Assembly: GCA_023101885.1 (NCBI GenBank)
Contig: JALPQD010000393.1
Location: 1,240,001 to 1,304,000, forward strand
Reading direction: 5' to 3'
Length of the DNA: 64,000 nt
Source of the DNA: Typhlomys cinereus
Taxonomy: Eukaryota; Chordata; Mammalia; Rodentia; Platacanthomyidae
Numbering within the stretch: the stretch's first letter is position 1; every line of letters starts with the position of its first letter. Positions 1 through 11,752 of the stretch are shown in pieces. The translations under genes were made by a program, and so were the position numbers. The notes under the pieces were generated by a model. That model was not told where the DNA came from, did no database searches, and saw only the letters and a list, made by a program, of their open reading frames with translations.

Positions 1-1235
1 TCATAGCAGCACTGTTTACAATAGCAAAGTCATGGAATCAACCTAAATGTCCAACAGTTGACGAGTGTATAAGGAAACTTTGGTACATCTATACAATGGA
101 GTACTACTCAGCCATCAAAAATGATGAATTACTGGAATTTGCTGGGAAATGGATGTCATTAGAAAGAATTATATTAAGTGAAGTATCCCAAACCCAGAAA
201 ATTAAGCGCCGTATGTACTCCCTAATAGGTGGCTCCTAGTACCAAACTCACCCAGCCCACATTGAGACACTCAAAAGTAAACCTATGTAACACAGTAATT
301 GCAAGGATTATGAACAAGAGAGATGGGGTAGGAGGGCCACACCAGAAACAAGGAGAGAGGGGACCATGTTACAGCAGAGAAAATAGGCCTCCATCAAGTC
401 TGCAAGTAAGTAATGAGAAACCTGGTTAAGTTCACAGACAGTTCTTTCCTGATCTCACCAGAAGGGGAGGGCATATAGTCTAGCAGATAAAAAGTAATCA
501 TTTTGCAAATGGGTGATGGACCCCTCCCTCACTGAGGTTTCCTACTCTTATTACATCTACCCTTGAATGTGCTATTATAACAAGACTCCAGTTTAACAGC
601 TTTTTGTCTCTGGCCAGGGGGTGACATACAGTGCCCAGCAGAATCGAGTGAAGGGCATTGCAGGAGCAGCAAAACTGCAAAAAAAAAAAAATCAACAAAC
701 CACAATCCAGAACTTCAGAGACTATATCAATCACATAGAACTAGGCCAGCCTCATCTCTCCCCATCCTGGAGCTCAGGGACATTTGCGGAAGAGGGGGCG
801 GTAAGATTGTAAGAGCAAAAGGATGGGAGGAGCAACGATTTGCAAGATTCTCAACAATAGTTGGGGCCAAAGCAATCATAATGGGACTTTGCATGCCCTG
901 TGCAATGTCCAGCGCACTGTTGCCCTCAGTCTAGCATCTGTTAAGGGCACCGAAACCCCTGGAGGCAAGGGATTGACAGCCATAGTAGTGATCTTATGCT
1001 TAAGGGGAACAAGAGAAAGGGCTTATGGAAATGCCACTGGGTCCTTATATGTCATCGGAGAGGAGGACCCAGTGGAGAGTTAGGCGTACACAATAAAGGA
1101 CTCTCTGGGAATTGGGGGGGAGGCACTGGGGGATGGGGAGGGGGAGGAGGGGGTTCGGGGGGAGGAGGGGGGAGGGAGGGAACTGGTAAAAAAATTTTAA
1201 AATGTATAATTAAATTTTTAATAAAAAAAAGTTAG
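1..1235 (+). mobile_element. L1 3' end (ORF2 C-terminus plus 3' UTR), enters from left edge
   Basis: The first ~240 bases encode the C-terminal end of L1 ORF2, as in the better-kept copies at 4553-4861 and 20702-21025. The long rodent-type 3' UTR follows, with a polypurine G-rich tract at about 1111-1180 and an A/T-rich tail near 1185-1235. The ORF2 frame is broken. The same 3' UTR recurs, whole or in part, at 1471-2560 (reverse), 20676-22112, 30413-30899 and 58018-58800, which establishes it as a repeat. The 5' end lies outside the window. Confidence 0.93.
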
Positions 1236-1451
1236 GTAGAATCAACTGAAAATCAAAAAAAAAAAACTATCTAAAATGAAACCAATATAAAAATATATAA
1301 ATAGCTACTATGAATAGCACTTGTTTTGCTATTGCTTTTATTGGAGTTTTTCCCAGTTTTCCTCAGTCTGTTTCGCTTCTATGCAAGGATTGTTCTTTAG
1401 GAATAAAGTCCTGCTGAAAAAGTGAATGCATTTTATTTTGGACAGATTGTG
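1236..1451. other. short unique spacer between two L1 copies
   Basis: A/T-rich sequence with no recognisable gene or repeat. Its right end is the first TSD copy of the next L1. Confidence 0.5.
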
Positions 1452-1470
1452 AAAATATAAGCTAATTGTT

Positions 1471-2765
1471 TTTTATAACATTTTTTATTATCTCTGCTCA
1501 TACAAACTTAATAGGTACACCTGTTCCCTCCCTCCCTCCTCCTCCCCCCACCCATCTGTTCACCCTCCCCTCACCCCTCCCTCCCCCTCTCGTGCCTCCC
1601 CTCCCCCAATCCCCGGAGAATCCTTTAATGTGCATGCCTGACTCTCCTCTGGGTCCTCCTCTCCAATGACATACAAGGACCCAGCGGTATTTCCCTGAAC
1701 CCTTTCCTGTGTTCCCCTTAAGCATAGGAACACTACTGTGGCTGTCAATCCCTTGCCTCCAAGGAGCTTGGTGCCTTTAGCAGATGCTAGACTTTGTGAG
1801 GTCAATAGTGTATTGGACATTGCGCTGGGCATGCAATGTCCAATTATGATTGCTTCAGCCCTAACTTGTGTGGAGTATCTTGCAAATCATTGCTCCTCCC
1901 ATCCTTTTGCTCTTACACTCTTACCGCCCCCTCTTCCGCAAATGTCCCTGAGCTTCAGGATGGGGAGAGATTAGTCTGGCCTAGTTCTAGGTGGTTGATA
2001 TAGAGTCTCTGAAGTTCTGGATAGTGGTTTGTTGATTTTCTTTTGCGGTTTTGTTGCTCCTGCAATGCTCTTCACTCCATTGTGATGGGCACTGTATGTC
2101 ACCCCCTGGCCAGAGATAAAAAACTGTTAAACTAGAGTACTTGTTATAAGAGTATATTCAAAGGTAGATGCAATAAAAGTAGGAAACCACAGTGAGGGAG
2201 GGGTCAATCACCCATTTGCAAAATGATTACTTGTTATCTGCCAGACTATATGCCCTCCCCTTCTGGTGAGATCACACCCCCTCAGTTGTAGATGATCAGG
2301 AATGAAAAGTCTGTGAACTTAACCAGATGTCTCATTGCTTACTTGCAGTCCTTGATGGAGGCCTATTTTCTCTGCTGTTACATGGTCCTCTCTCTCCTTG
2401 TTTCTGGTGTGGCCCTCCTACCCCATCCGCCTGTTCATACTTCTTACAATTACTGTATTACAGAGATTTATCATCAAGTGTCTCTAGGTGGGCTGGGTGG
2501 GTTTGTACTAGAAGCCACCTATTAGGGAGTACATACAGCGCTTAATTTTCTAGGTCTGAGATTGTAACACGAGCTCAAAGGCAACCCACAGAATGGGAGA
2601 AAATCTCCACTAACTACATATATGATAGAGCTCTATTATCCAGAGTGCACAAAGAACTTAGAAAACTAAACACCAAGGAAACTAATGGTCCAATTAAAAA
2701 ATGGGCCCTGGAACTTAAAAGAAACTTTACTGGGATGAAATTAAAATGTCTAACAAATATCTGAA
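1471..2765 (-). mobile_element. 5'-inverted (twin-primed) L1 with 19-bp TSD
   Basis: From 1471 to about 2560 the sequence is the reverse complement of the L1 3' UTR and the last codons of ORF2. Its polypyrimidine tract at 1528-1615 is the G-rich tract seen on the other strand. From about 2565 to 2765 the orientation flips: the plus strand now reads an upstream ORF2 segment that matches 4140-4340. The whole unit is flanked by the 19-bp direct repeat aaaatataagctaattgtt at 1452-1470 and 2766-2784. An inverted 5' portion inside a single TSD pair is the known signature of twin priming. A few hundred bases of ORF2 are missing at the junction. Confidence 0.9.
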
Positions 2766-2784
2766 AAAATATAAGCTAATTGTT

Positions 2785-4051
2785 GATGTGAGGTTGGCAA
2801 ATTTGCTAAACAATAATAATGCATTTCGTTTGAAGTTTTATAGAAATAGAAGAAATTACTTATTTTATGAGCCATTCAATAAGTGAATGCCATATGGGAA
2901 TTAACACCCTGCATATCTACAGATGATACGGAAGTTAAATATATAAAAACAATAGGTCCATGGGGGCAAACAGAAATAAATGATCAATGTATGTATAAAC
3001 TTGTCAAACATGAATTGTGCTCAGACACATATAAAGAGATCCATCAAATGATAAGATGTGAAGACCCTGACAGATCCTGAAGTCTAATTAAATATGTTCA
3101 ATTAATTGACTGCTCCTTTATGTGAATAAAAAGCAAGTGATAAATGTTAAACAAACTAAAGTGAAAATACAGCAAAATATATCAGTGACTATACACTGAA
3201 AGTCATATTTATGGTAAATCCTAGCATGAAAAAACATTTAGGAAAAAAAAATTTAAATCAGCTGACATTAAAATATATTGTGCACTTTTCCCTTTCAATT
3301 AAAAATGAAAAGTCAATGAAAGAAAGAAGAAAGTGAGATATATATATACTTAGAAGAAAGCTAATCAAGTAGTAGAAATTGACTCATTCGGTAGTATAGC
3401 AGAAAAATATTTCAAAACATCTATTTGATTGTATTTAAATAATTAAAAGAAAGTGTGAAGGAAATGGGCCAAAAATGATATCAGTAAATAGGAAATAAAA
3501 TGAATGATAAATCTGGAGTTAAAAATTTAATAATAAAATTAAAAATTCATCTGAATGTCTTAGAAACATATCCAAAAAGATGGAAAAATTACCTGTGGAC
3601 CAGACAGATCAGTAATCATTAACTAAGTTGAATTTCCATGTTCTGCAAAAAAAAACCCACCTGTTTTCATTTCAGGAATTTTTCTAAAGAAATGTCAGTA
3701 GCCAATGACAAAAATCTCTCCATTTTGCTTGGAGTTTTGTTCTATCTTTTTTTTTTTTCAAAAGACTTTGACTATTCATATGTAAAGTTGGCCGCAAGTG
3801 AGGATCTAGCAGATTTTATCCTGCTAACTTCAGGCTTATTTATATCAAGTCTTATTACATGATCTGAAGATAACTCTCCTCCCAACCATCAGACACTGCA
3901 CTGGATATTTTCCAGTTGGCAGCAAATGAATTTCTACATCTTGATCTCTTTGTGACATCCTGAATTTCCAAAGTCTCTTTTTTCCTGGCCTTTCTGTAAT
4001 ACAACCAGTTGTATTATTTCACCAGCTTTCTTGAGGCTCCCTACTTGACAT
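2785..4051. other. A/T-rich intergenic DNA, nothing recognised
   Basis: No coding frame of note, no SINE head and no LTR termini were seen. Poly-A and poly-T runs and short TA steps (about 3339-3350) are present. The 74-residue open frame at 3638-3862 has no recognisable motif and I treat it as chance. Confidence 0.5.
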
Positions 4052-4067
4052 AAGGGGAGTTGTAAGG

Positions 4068-6363
4068 TCACTACAACCAACATTCAACAGATGGGATCTT
4101 ATGAGATTAAAGAGCTTCTGTTCAGATAAAGTGATTGTAACTCTAGCACAAAGGCAAACCACAGAATGGGAGAAAATCTTCACTATCCACATATCTGATA
4201 GAGCTCTATTATCCAAGGTGCACAAAGAACTTAGAAAACTAAACACCAAGGAAACAAATGGCTCGATTAAAAAATGGGCCTTGGAACTTAAAAGAAACTT
4301 TACCAAGGATGAAATTAAAATGTCTAACAAATATCTTAAAAAATATTCCACATCTCTAGCCATCAGGGAAATGCAAATCAAAAGCTCCCTGAGATATCAT
4401 CTCACCCCATCAGGATGGCAAAAATCCACAATACAAACAACAACAAATGCTGGAAAGGATGTGGCGAGAAGGGAACTCTCCTACATTGCTGGAGGGAATG
4501 CAGGCTTATACAACCACTCTGGTGAGCCTACTGGCGATTCTTAAAAAAATTAATGATTGAAATGCCCTATGACCCTGCTATTCCACATTTCGTAAAAACC
4601 CCCCATACGGCAAAAATTCACCTTAATAGCACAAGCACGACCATGTTCATAGAAGCACTGTTTCCAATAGCAAAGTCATGGATTCAACCCAAATGTCCAA
4701 CAGTTGATGAGTGGATAAGGAAAATGTGGTACATTTATACAATGGAATACTACTCAGTCATCAAAAATGATGAATTTATGAAATTTCCTGCGAAATGGAT
4801 GGAATCAGAAAAAATTATATTGAGTGAAGTATCCAGACAGAGAAAATTAAGTGCTATATGAAATCCCTTATAGGCAGATCCTAGTATCAAACCCACTTAG
4901 TGACATACGTCAAAGATAAATCTCTGTAATACCTACAGTCATTGCAAAGATTATAAACAGGAGGGAAGGGGAAGGAGGGCCCTGCCAGAAACAAGGAGAG
5001 AGGGGATCATGCTATAGCAGAGAAAATAGGCCACCATCAAGGACTGCAAGTAAGTAATGAGATATCTGGTTAAGCTCACAGACTTTCATTCCTGGTCACT
5101 TGCAACTGGTGGGGTTTGCTCTCAACAGAAAATGAGGGCATAGAGCTTGGCAGATAGAAGGTAACCATCCTGCAAATGGGAGACTGACCGCCCTCACTGG
5201 GGTCTCCTACTCTTATTCCATCTACCTTTGAATCTATTCTTATAAGACTCTATTTTAAAAAGCTTTTATCTCTGGCTAGGAGATGACATCAATACCCATC
5301 AAGATAGAGCCAAGGTTGGTGCAGGAACAGCAAAACTGGAAGAGAAAAAAACAATAATCCATAATTCATAACATCAGAGACCCTACATTAATCACCAGGA
5401 ACCAGGCCAGCCTAATCTCTCCCCATCCCAAAGCTCAGGGAAGTTTGTGGAAGAGGGGGCAGTGCTGCAGTCTGCCTGCATGGTTGCTGATAAATGACCA
5501 TCAAACAGCTTAAGAGAACAAGGGTTTATTCTCTTTTGATTCCGTGTTACAGTTCTCAGCCCAGCTTGATAGGAGAGCATGCACCAACACCAGTGTCAAT
5601 GGAACTGACCACACCATCACCACATAATGGATGAGAGATGAACAATCCTTACTTGCCAGACCAGCATTTCTGGACAAATGAACAGAAAGTTTCCAACTCT
5701 CTCAACTAGGTCTCTGTGATTTATCCAGGGCCTAATCCAACCCACCATGGGCTGGGTCTTCCCCTCAGCTAGACAATCTCCTTCAGGTTTGTTCTGGGCT
5801 TAACTCAACCATCAACTCTCTATAACTGTGCCCAGAGCTCAAACCCTCAACAGTCAAGTTGACACCTGTACTTAACTATGACAGGCGGCAAGACTGTAAG
5901 AGCCTAAAGATGGGGAGGAGCAACAATATGCAAGATACTCCACACAAGTTAGGGCCTAAGTAATCATAATAGGACTTTGCATGACCTGTGCAACGACCGA
6001 CATATCATTGACTCCCCAAAGTCTAGCATGGATCACAGGCACTAGGATCCTTAAAGGCAAGGGATTAACAGCCACAATAGTGTTCCTATACTAAAAAGGA
6101 ACACACACACAAAAAAGAGCTCTAGGCAATGCTACTGGGTCCTTACACCTCATCAGAGAGGAGGACCTAGAGGGAAGCTTGACATGCACACTAAAGGATG
6201 CTCCAGGAATGGGAGGGAGGGGGCAGTGGGAGAAAGGGAGGAAGGGGAAAAAGGAAGGGAAAAAGAGGGGAGGGAGGAATGGGATCCAGGGAGGGGTGGA
6301 AGAAGGGAGGGGAATGGAGTACTTATCAAGTTTGTATGAGTGGAGAAAAAAAAGAAAGAAAAA
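4068..6363 (+). mobile_element. 5'-truncated L1 with nested MaLR LTR, 16-bp TSD
   Basis: The L1 starts within late ORF2, runs through the ORF2 stop near 4861 and a long 3' UTR with a purine-rich tract (6203-6310), and ends in an A-rich tail at 6345-6363. The ORF2 C-terminal region is readable in two pieces, 4101-4544 and 4553-4861; it contains the conserved stretch WYIYTMEYYSVIKNDEF. The direct repeat aaggggagttgtaagg lies at 4052-4067 and 6364-6379 and marks a target-primed insertion. An LTR at 5463-5883 splits the 3' UTR. The element is defective because the endonuclease and reverse-transcriptase regions are missing. Confidence 0.93.
5463..5883 (-). mobile_element. solo LTR of MaLR type (ORR1/MT-like) inside L1 3' UTR
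   Basis: This segment interrupts an L1 3' UTR that is continuous in the other copies. On the minus strand it starts TGTCATAG and ends GCTGCAGCA. Near its start is the motif GTGTCAACTTGAC, typical of rodent ORR1/MT MaLR LTRs. An AATAAA signal lies on the minus strand at 5525-5530. The flanks ggcag (5458-5462) and ggcgg (5884-5888) fit a 5-bp TSD with one change, the size expected for ERVL-MaLR. No internal region is present, so it is a solo LTR. It must be younger than the host L1. Confidence 0.82.
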
Positions 6364-6383
6364 AAGGGGAGTTGTAAGGATGT

Positions 6384-6770
6384 AATATTTCCCAAAGGAG
6401 GCTAAGAGAGGATAAAAGTCTCAAGATTGCACCTTTCTGCCCCAGACTCAGACTCATGCGGACTTTCTGCTCCTCAAGACTGGGACATAGACCTGAGTGG
6501 ACTCACTGCTCCTCAGTCCCTAGCAGAGTCTCTGCTTCTCAGAATTTAATAGAGTTCAAAAAAAAAAAAAAAAAAAAAAAACAAGAAAAAGGCTAGGGGA
6601 ACAATACCATTCATCTGAGGTCTTCTGAAATCATCCCATCATATGGGAGAGAATCTTCACATCTAGATCTAGTATAAGTAAACACTTTTTACCATCTTGT
6701 TTCTCTCAATTGTTAGTACCGAAGTTTAACATTTCCATATAGCCACCCAAAAATAATTGCAACTGCAGGG
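6384..6770. repeat. unclassified dispersed repeat, copy A
   Basis: The segment is not L1. It has a (A)25 run at about 6557-6581. Its right half, about 6590-6760, is clearly related to 37510-37685: both share catctgagg, aaatcatcccatca, gggagagaatcttc, tctcaattgtta, and a terminal tttccatata followed by an A/C-rich end. The left halves share a shorter block around ctgctcctcag. This could be an LTR of an uncharacterised ERV or another repeat. No clear TG...CA termini were identified. Confidence 0.6.
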
Positions 6771-8281
6771 ACTATATCATACATGTATATGTAGTATGTA
6801 TTAAATTACATATTATATCTTATTACAAAGCTGCCAAATCCAGCTTTGCCTCATGTTTCCAGATGGGCTAACATTTATATATTTGTGCAATTTTCAATAA
6901 TTTTGGATAAAGTATAATTCTTTTGCAATGTTATTTTTAATAAACTTATTAAATAAACATTTTATATACATGCTCCTTACCTCCCTCGATCCTTCTCCCT
7001 TCCTCCAACCTTTCCCTCCCACTTCCATCCTATCCCCTCAACCTTCTCATCCCTATGTTGGCCCAGTCCATTCCCTCCTATTCTCCTGTCCTTTGATTCT
7101 ATGGGTTCTGGATTCCCTCTGTATCATGTGGGCCCAGTTTATTCCCAACTATCTTCCTGACTTTTGTTTGTATTGGTCTTGGAGTTCCCTCTGTATTTTT
7201 ATTCTCATGGAGAGTCAGGACTCTGTGGTAGACAGAGAAGCCCTTCCTTGGATGACTGTATATATAGGGGCTTATTTCTGGGTCTTTGACCCTTAGTCAT
7301 TAGCACTTTGCTGTCTTTATTACTATGGATTTCTAATACAGTTTAAGGTCTGATATGGTGATTCCTCCAACATACATTTTATTACGCAGGATTATTTTAG
7401 TTTTCCTAGCCTATTGTGCTTCCATATGAATTTTGAGATTGCTTTGTCAGATCTCTGTGATGAATTCCCTAGGAATTTTGATTGTTGTAGCATTGACTCT
7501 ATTTTGCTTTTGTCCGGATGACAAGTTTTATATTAATTCTACTGATCTAGGAACACGGGAAGTCTTTCTACCTTCTGGTGTCTTCTGAAATATCTTTCTT
7601 TAGGGTTTTATGTTTTTGTTGTACAAGTCTCTCAATTCTTTGGCTAGATTTACACAAATGGTATATCATTTAGGGGGCTATAGTAAATGCAATTCTTACT
7701 CTTAGGACTTTCTCATATTTTTATCCTTGGTATATAAGAAAGCCACTGATTTTTGAACATTGACTTTGTACCTTGCCACTCTGCTGAACATAATATATTA
7801 CTTTCAGGAGCTTCCAGGTGTAGTTTTGGGTCTCTCAGATAAAGGATCATGTCATCTGCAAATAGGGATAATTTGACTTCTTTTCCTATTCCTATCACTT
7901 TTATTACCTTCTCTTGTCTAATACCTCTAGCTAAGACTTCCAGTATGATATTGAAGAATAATGTTAGGAGTGGACAACCTTGCCTAGTTCTTGATCAAAT
8001 AGGGAATGCTTCAAGAATTTCACCATTTAGAATGATTCTTGCTATAGGCTTCTTGTATATAGCCTTTATTATTTTGATGTGTAGTCCTTCCATTCCAATT
8101 GTCTCTAAGACTTTGATAATAAAAGGATGCTGGATCTTGTCAACATTTTTTCTGTATCTATCAAGAGAATGATATGATTTTGTTCTTTGTATTTGTTTAT
8201 ATGATAGATTACATTTATTGATTTGCATATGTTTAGTCAACCTTGTGCCAGAAGTAAATCGCCCTTGATCGTAGTGATTTA

Positions 8282-8471
8282 TTTTAGGATTAAGGCTGAG
8301 TTTATTAAAGGAGAGAAAAAAAGAATTCACTGATTCCAGACATGGAGTATTATGACGGGAGTATTATGAAGAACTCATTGATTCTAGACATGGAATTTAT
8401 GAGGGGCAAGGAGCTGGAAAAGAACTTAAGGACTGCAGACATGGATGCCATGAAGTCCAGGTGCCCCATAG
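8282..8471 (-). repeat. insertion inside antisense L1 ORF2 with three imperfect internal repeats
   Basis: ORF2 homology stops near 8280 and resumes near 8472. Between them lie three imperfect units of about 45-50 bp, starting near 8322, 8368 and 8419, each carrying a core close to gattccagacatgga. A minus-strand AATAAA lies at 8301-8306. Flanking tagtgattt (about 8272) and tagtgaatgattt (about 8469) may be a decayed TSD. An LTR fragment is possible, but I cannot name the family. Confidence 0.5.
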
Positions 8472-11400
8472 TGAATGATTTTTTTGGATATATTTTTGAA
8501 TCCGCTTTGTAAAATTTCAATGAGAATCTTTGAATCTGTGTTCATCAATGAGATTGTAACACAGTTTTCTTATTTATTGTAATTTTATTTGGTTCTGGGG
8601 TTAGTGCAATGTTAGCTTCATAGAAAGAATTAGGGAGTGTCCATTCCTTTGCTATTTTATGGAATAGTATAAGTAGTAGTGGTGTTAATTGTTCGAATGT
8701 TTGGTAGAATTCTACACTGAATCTGTCTGATCTTGAGCTTTTGGTGGGGGACATTTGTAATTACTTCTTTAACATTATCATATGTTATAGGACTGCTTAA
8801 ATAATTCAGCCCATCCTGATTCAATATTGGTAAATTGTGCATATTAAGAAATTCATCCATTTCTTTCTAATTGTCAAACTTTGTAGAATAAAAGTTTTTG
8901 AAGTGTGACCTTATGATTCTCTGAATTTCCTTAGTCAGTTTCTAGCTCTAATTTTATTAATTTGAATTTTCTCTCTTTTAGCTTTGGTTAATTTGGCTAA
9001 GGGTTTGTCAATCTTGTTATTTGAAAGAACTAATTCTTTGTTTGGTTACTTATTTGTATCATTTACCTTCTCTCAATTTTGGATATTTCTCCCCTGAATT
9101 TACTGATTTCTGCAACCCTACTGCTGTTGGGATTGGATTGTTCTTGTCTTTCAAAACTATAGAATTTAGTTGGATTGTTAAGTTGTTTTTTGTGATCTTT
9201 CCATTTTTTATATAGGTATTGAGTTCTATAAACTTTCTACTTAGGACAGCCTGATTGTATCTCAAAGATTTTGATATGTTCATTTTCATTATCATTTATT
9301 TCTAGGAATATTTTAATTTCCCTTTTAATTTCTATCTGAACTCATTCCTCATGGTGTTTAATCTCCAATAATTTGTGTATTTCCTGACATATGCTTTGAT
9401 GTAGATGTCTAGCTTTATTCCATAGTGGTCAGATAGCATACAGTATTTTATTTCAGCTTTCCTGTATATTTGTAGGTTTGCTTTGTGTCCCAATATGTGC
9501 TCTATTTTGGAGACGTTTCCATGGGCTGCTGAAAAAAATATGTATTCCTTATTGTCAGGATGGAAGGTTCAGAAGAGGTGAGTCAAGTCTATTTGAGTTA
9601 TGGCTTTATTAAATGTCAGTGTCTCTGTTCAGCTTTTGGCTTTTTGACCTATCCAATGATAACAGTAAAGTGTTAATGTTGCCTACTACTAGTGTGTTGG
9701 GGTAAATTTGTATTTTAAACGTGTAATGGATGTTTAATTAATATGTTTGAGCCTATATTAGATGAGTGTATGTTCAGTATTGTGAAGTCTTCCTGATGAA
9801 TTGTTCCCTTGATTATTATTATTTAAGACCCTTCTGTCTTAAATATTCTGATTTATTTTTGGTTTGAAGTCTAGTTTTTCAGATAACAGAATTACTACTA
9901 CTGTTTGTTTCCTTTTTCCATTAGCTTGCAGTACTTTTGACAAGCCTTTTGCTCTGAGAATGTACCTATCTTTCATGGTGTGATGCATTTCCTGAAGATA
10001 GCAGATTGCTGGTTTGTGATATTTGAACCATATTTGTAGTCTATGTCTTTTGATTGATTCTGTTAACTTTTAGGGCTATAATTGAAAAATACTTGCTAGT
10101 TCCTATCAATTTCTATGTTTCATAGTTTTTAATGTGTGCAATTCTTTGCTAGGAAGTTATTTTGGAATTATTTTTCCCTTATGTCCTCTTACATATATTT
10201 GTCCTTTTCTTCAAGCTTGAGTATCTTTTCTAGCACCTTTTGTTAGCCTGCTTTGGTGTTCATGTATGTCTTAAGCTTGTCCTTAAGGTGGTAGATTTTT
10301 CTTTTATCCTCAATAATGACTGATGGGGTTTTAATGGATGGTAGTCCTGGTTGACATTTGTGCTCATTCAAGACTTAAAGTATATCTTTCCAAGGACTTC
10401 CAGCTATTACTGTTTCCATTGAAAAAATCAGCTGTTATTTTAATAGGTTTACCTTTAAATCTGTCTTGCTTTTTTTTTCTCTTGACACTTTCAGCACATT
10501 GTCTTTGTCACTTATCTGTGTTGTTTTGACTATAGTTTTTTGTCACATTAAGTTTCTATTTCAGCCATATCTGAGTGGTATAAGATATTCCTCTTCTATT
10601 TAGATAGGGATCTCTTTCCTTAGATATAGAAAGTTTTCATAAATGATAGTGTGAAAAATCTCTTCTCCAGTGACCTTATGGATTTCTTCATCTGGTATTC
10701 CATGAATGTGCAAGTTGGTTTCTTCAAGGATTCCCAAAACTCTTCAATACTCCTCTGCATTATTTTTTGTTTCTTACACCTTTTTAATTGGACAAATTTG
10801 TTTTGCCATCTGGTCTTCTAGTTCTGATATTGTATTTTCTGCTTTGTTGGTTCTGTTCATAAGACTTTCTGTTGAATTTTTAATTATAGCTAACTTATTT
10901 TTAATTTCAAGCTTAATCTCTATGAGTGTTTTCAAGTGTTCTATGCCTTGTTTTGTTTCTCAATAATCTTTTTCATTTCATCTAGGTGCCTATTATGCTC
11001 CTGTTCATATTGGCTAATGCAATTATTTAACTCCTCTCAGATTTAATCTTTCATTATTTTCATCGTGGCACATATCGTGCTTTGAAAAATCCTTGTCTTA
11101 ATTATTGAATTCTTGACTAATAATATTCAAGAGGTTATTCTGGTGGGGATCTATTGTTATGGGGCCAAATTTTTGTGAGGGAGTTGTGTTTTTTATTGTT
11201 TCTTGTAGATTTAGGATATGACTTGGTCATTTTGTGTTTGATTTCTATAATCTTTCTTGGTATATGACCATGACTGTTATGAGTCAGACAGAATTGCTGC
11301 ATTTGGACTGTTATTGCTATTGTTTACCTAAGTGTTTAAAGTCTCAGTCTAGGATTCCTTGCTATTATTTTCTGGGTAAGGTGATATACTACCAAAACAA

Positions 11401-11686
11401 ATGTGAAATCCCTACTATGTTTCTGGGAGTGACAGATTTTAGATCTAGATTTGCCTGGATATTTGGGATTGGGTGTCAAGGGTTCTTACATGTGATTTGG
11501 GTTAATATTAAACCAGCTTTATATTATGAAATAGGGTAGGTTTAGCAGTAAGGTGTTAGAGCTTAGAATTCACTATGGCAGCTATTAGCTCCTTCCAAGT
11601 TTGTGCAGGTAAATAGTTAAATCCCTAAGGGGATAGTATGCAGGGTTCTGTGTGTCCTGTTTGAGTTATGAAGCAGAGGTGATTAT

Positions 11687-11752
11687 CAATTGTGATGAGT
11701 AGAAAAGTAAAAAGGGTTACAATTGTGATGAGTAGGAAAGTAAAAAAGGTTA
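11687..11752 (+). repeat. 33-bp tandem duplication, two units
   Basis: Units at 11687-11719 and 11720-11752 begin with caattgtgatgagtag and differ at about two positions. They lie near the 5' side of the antisense L1, where monomeric repeats are not unusual. Confidence 0.85.

Noticed and set aside
7849..8330. L1 ORF2 reverse transcriptase as an intact coding gene
   Set aside because: Only short pieces are open, with many frameshifts and stops and an insertion at 8282-8471; the element is dead.
8322..8466. CRISPR-like array from three repeated units
   Set aside because: Units are imperfect, directly adjoining without spacers of constant size, and in a mammalian repeat context.
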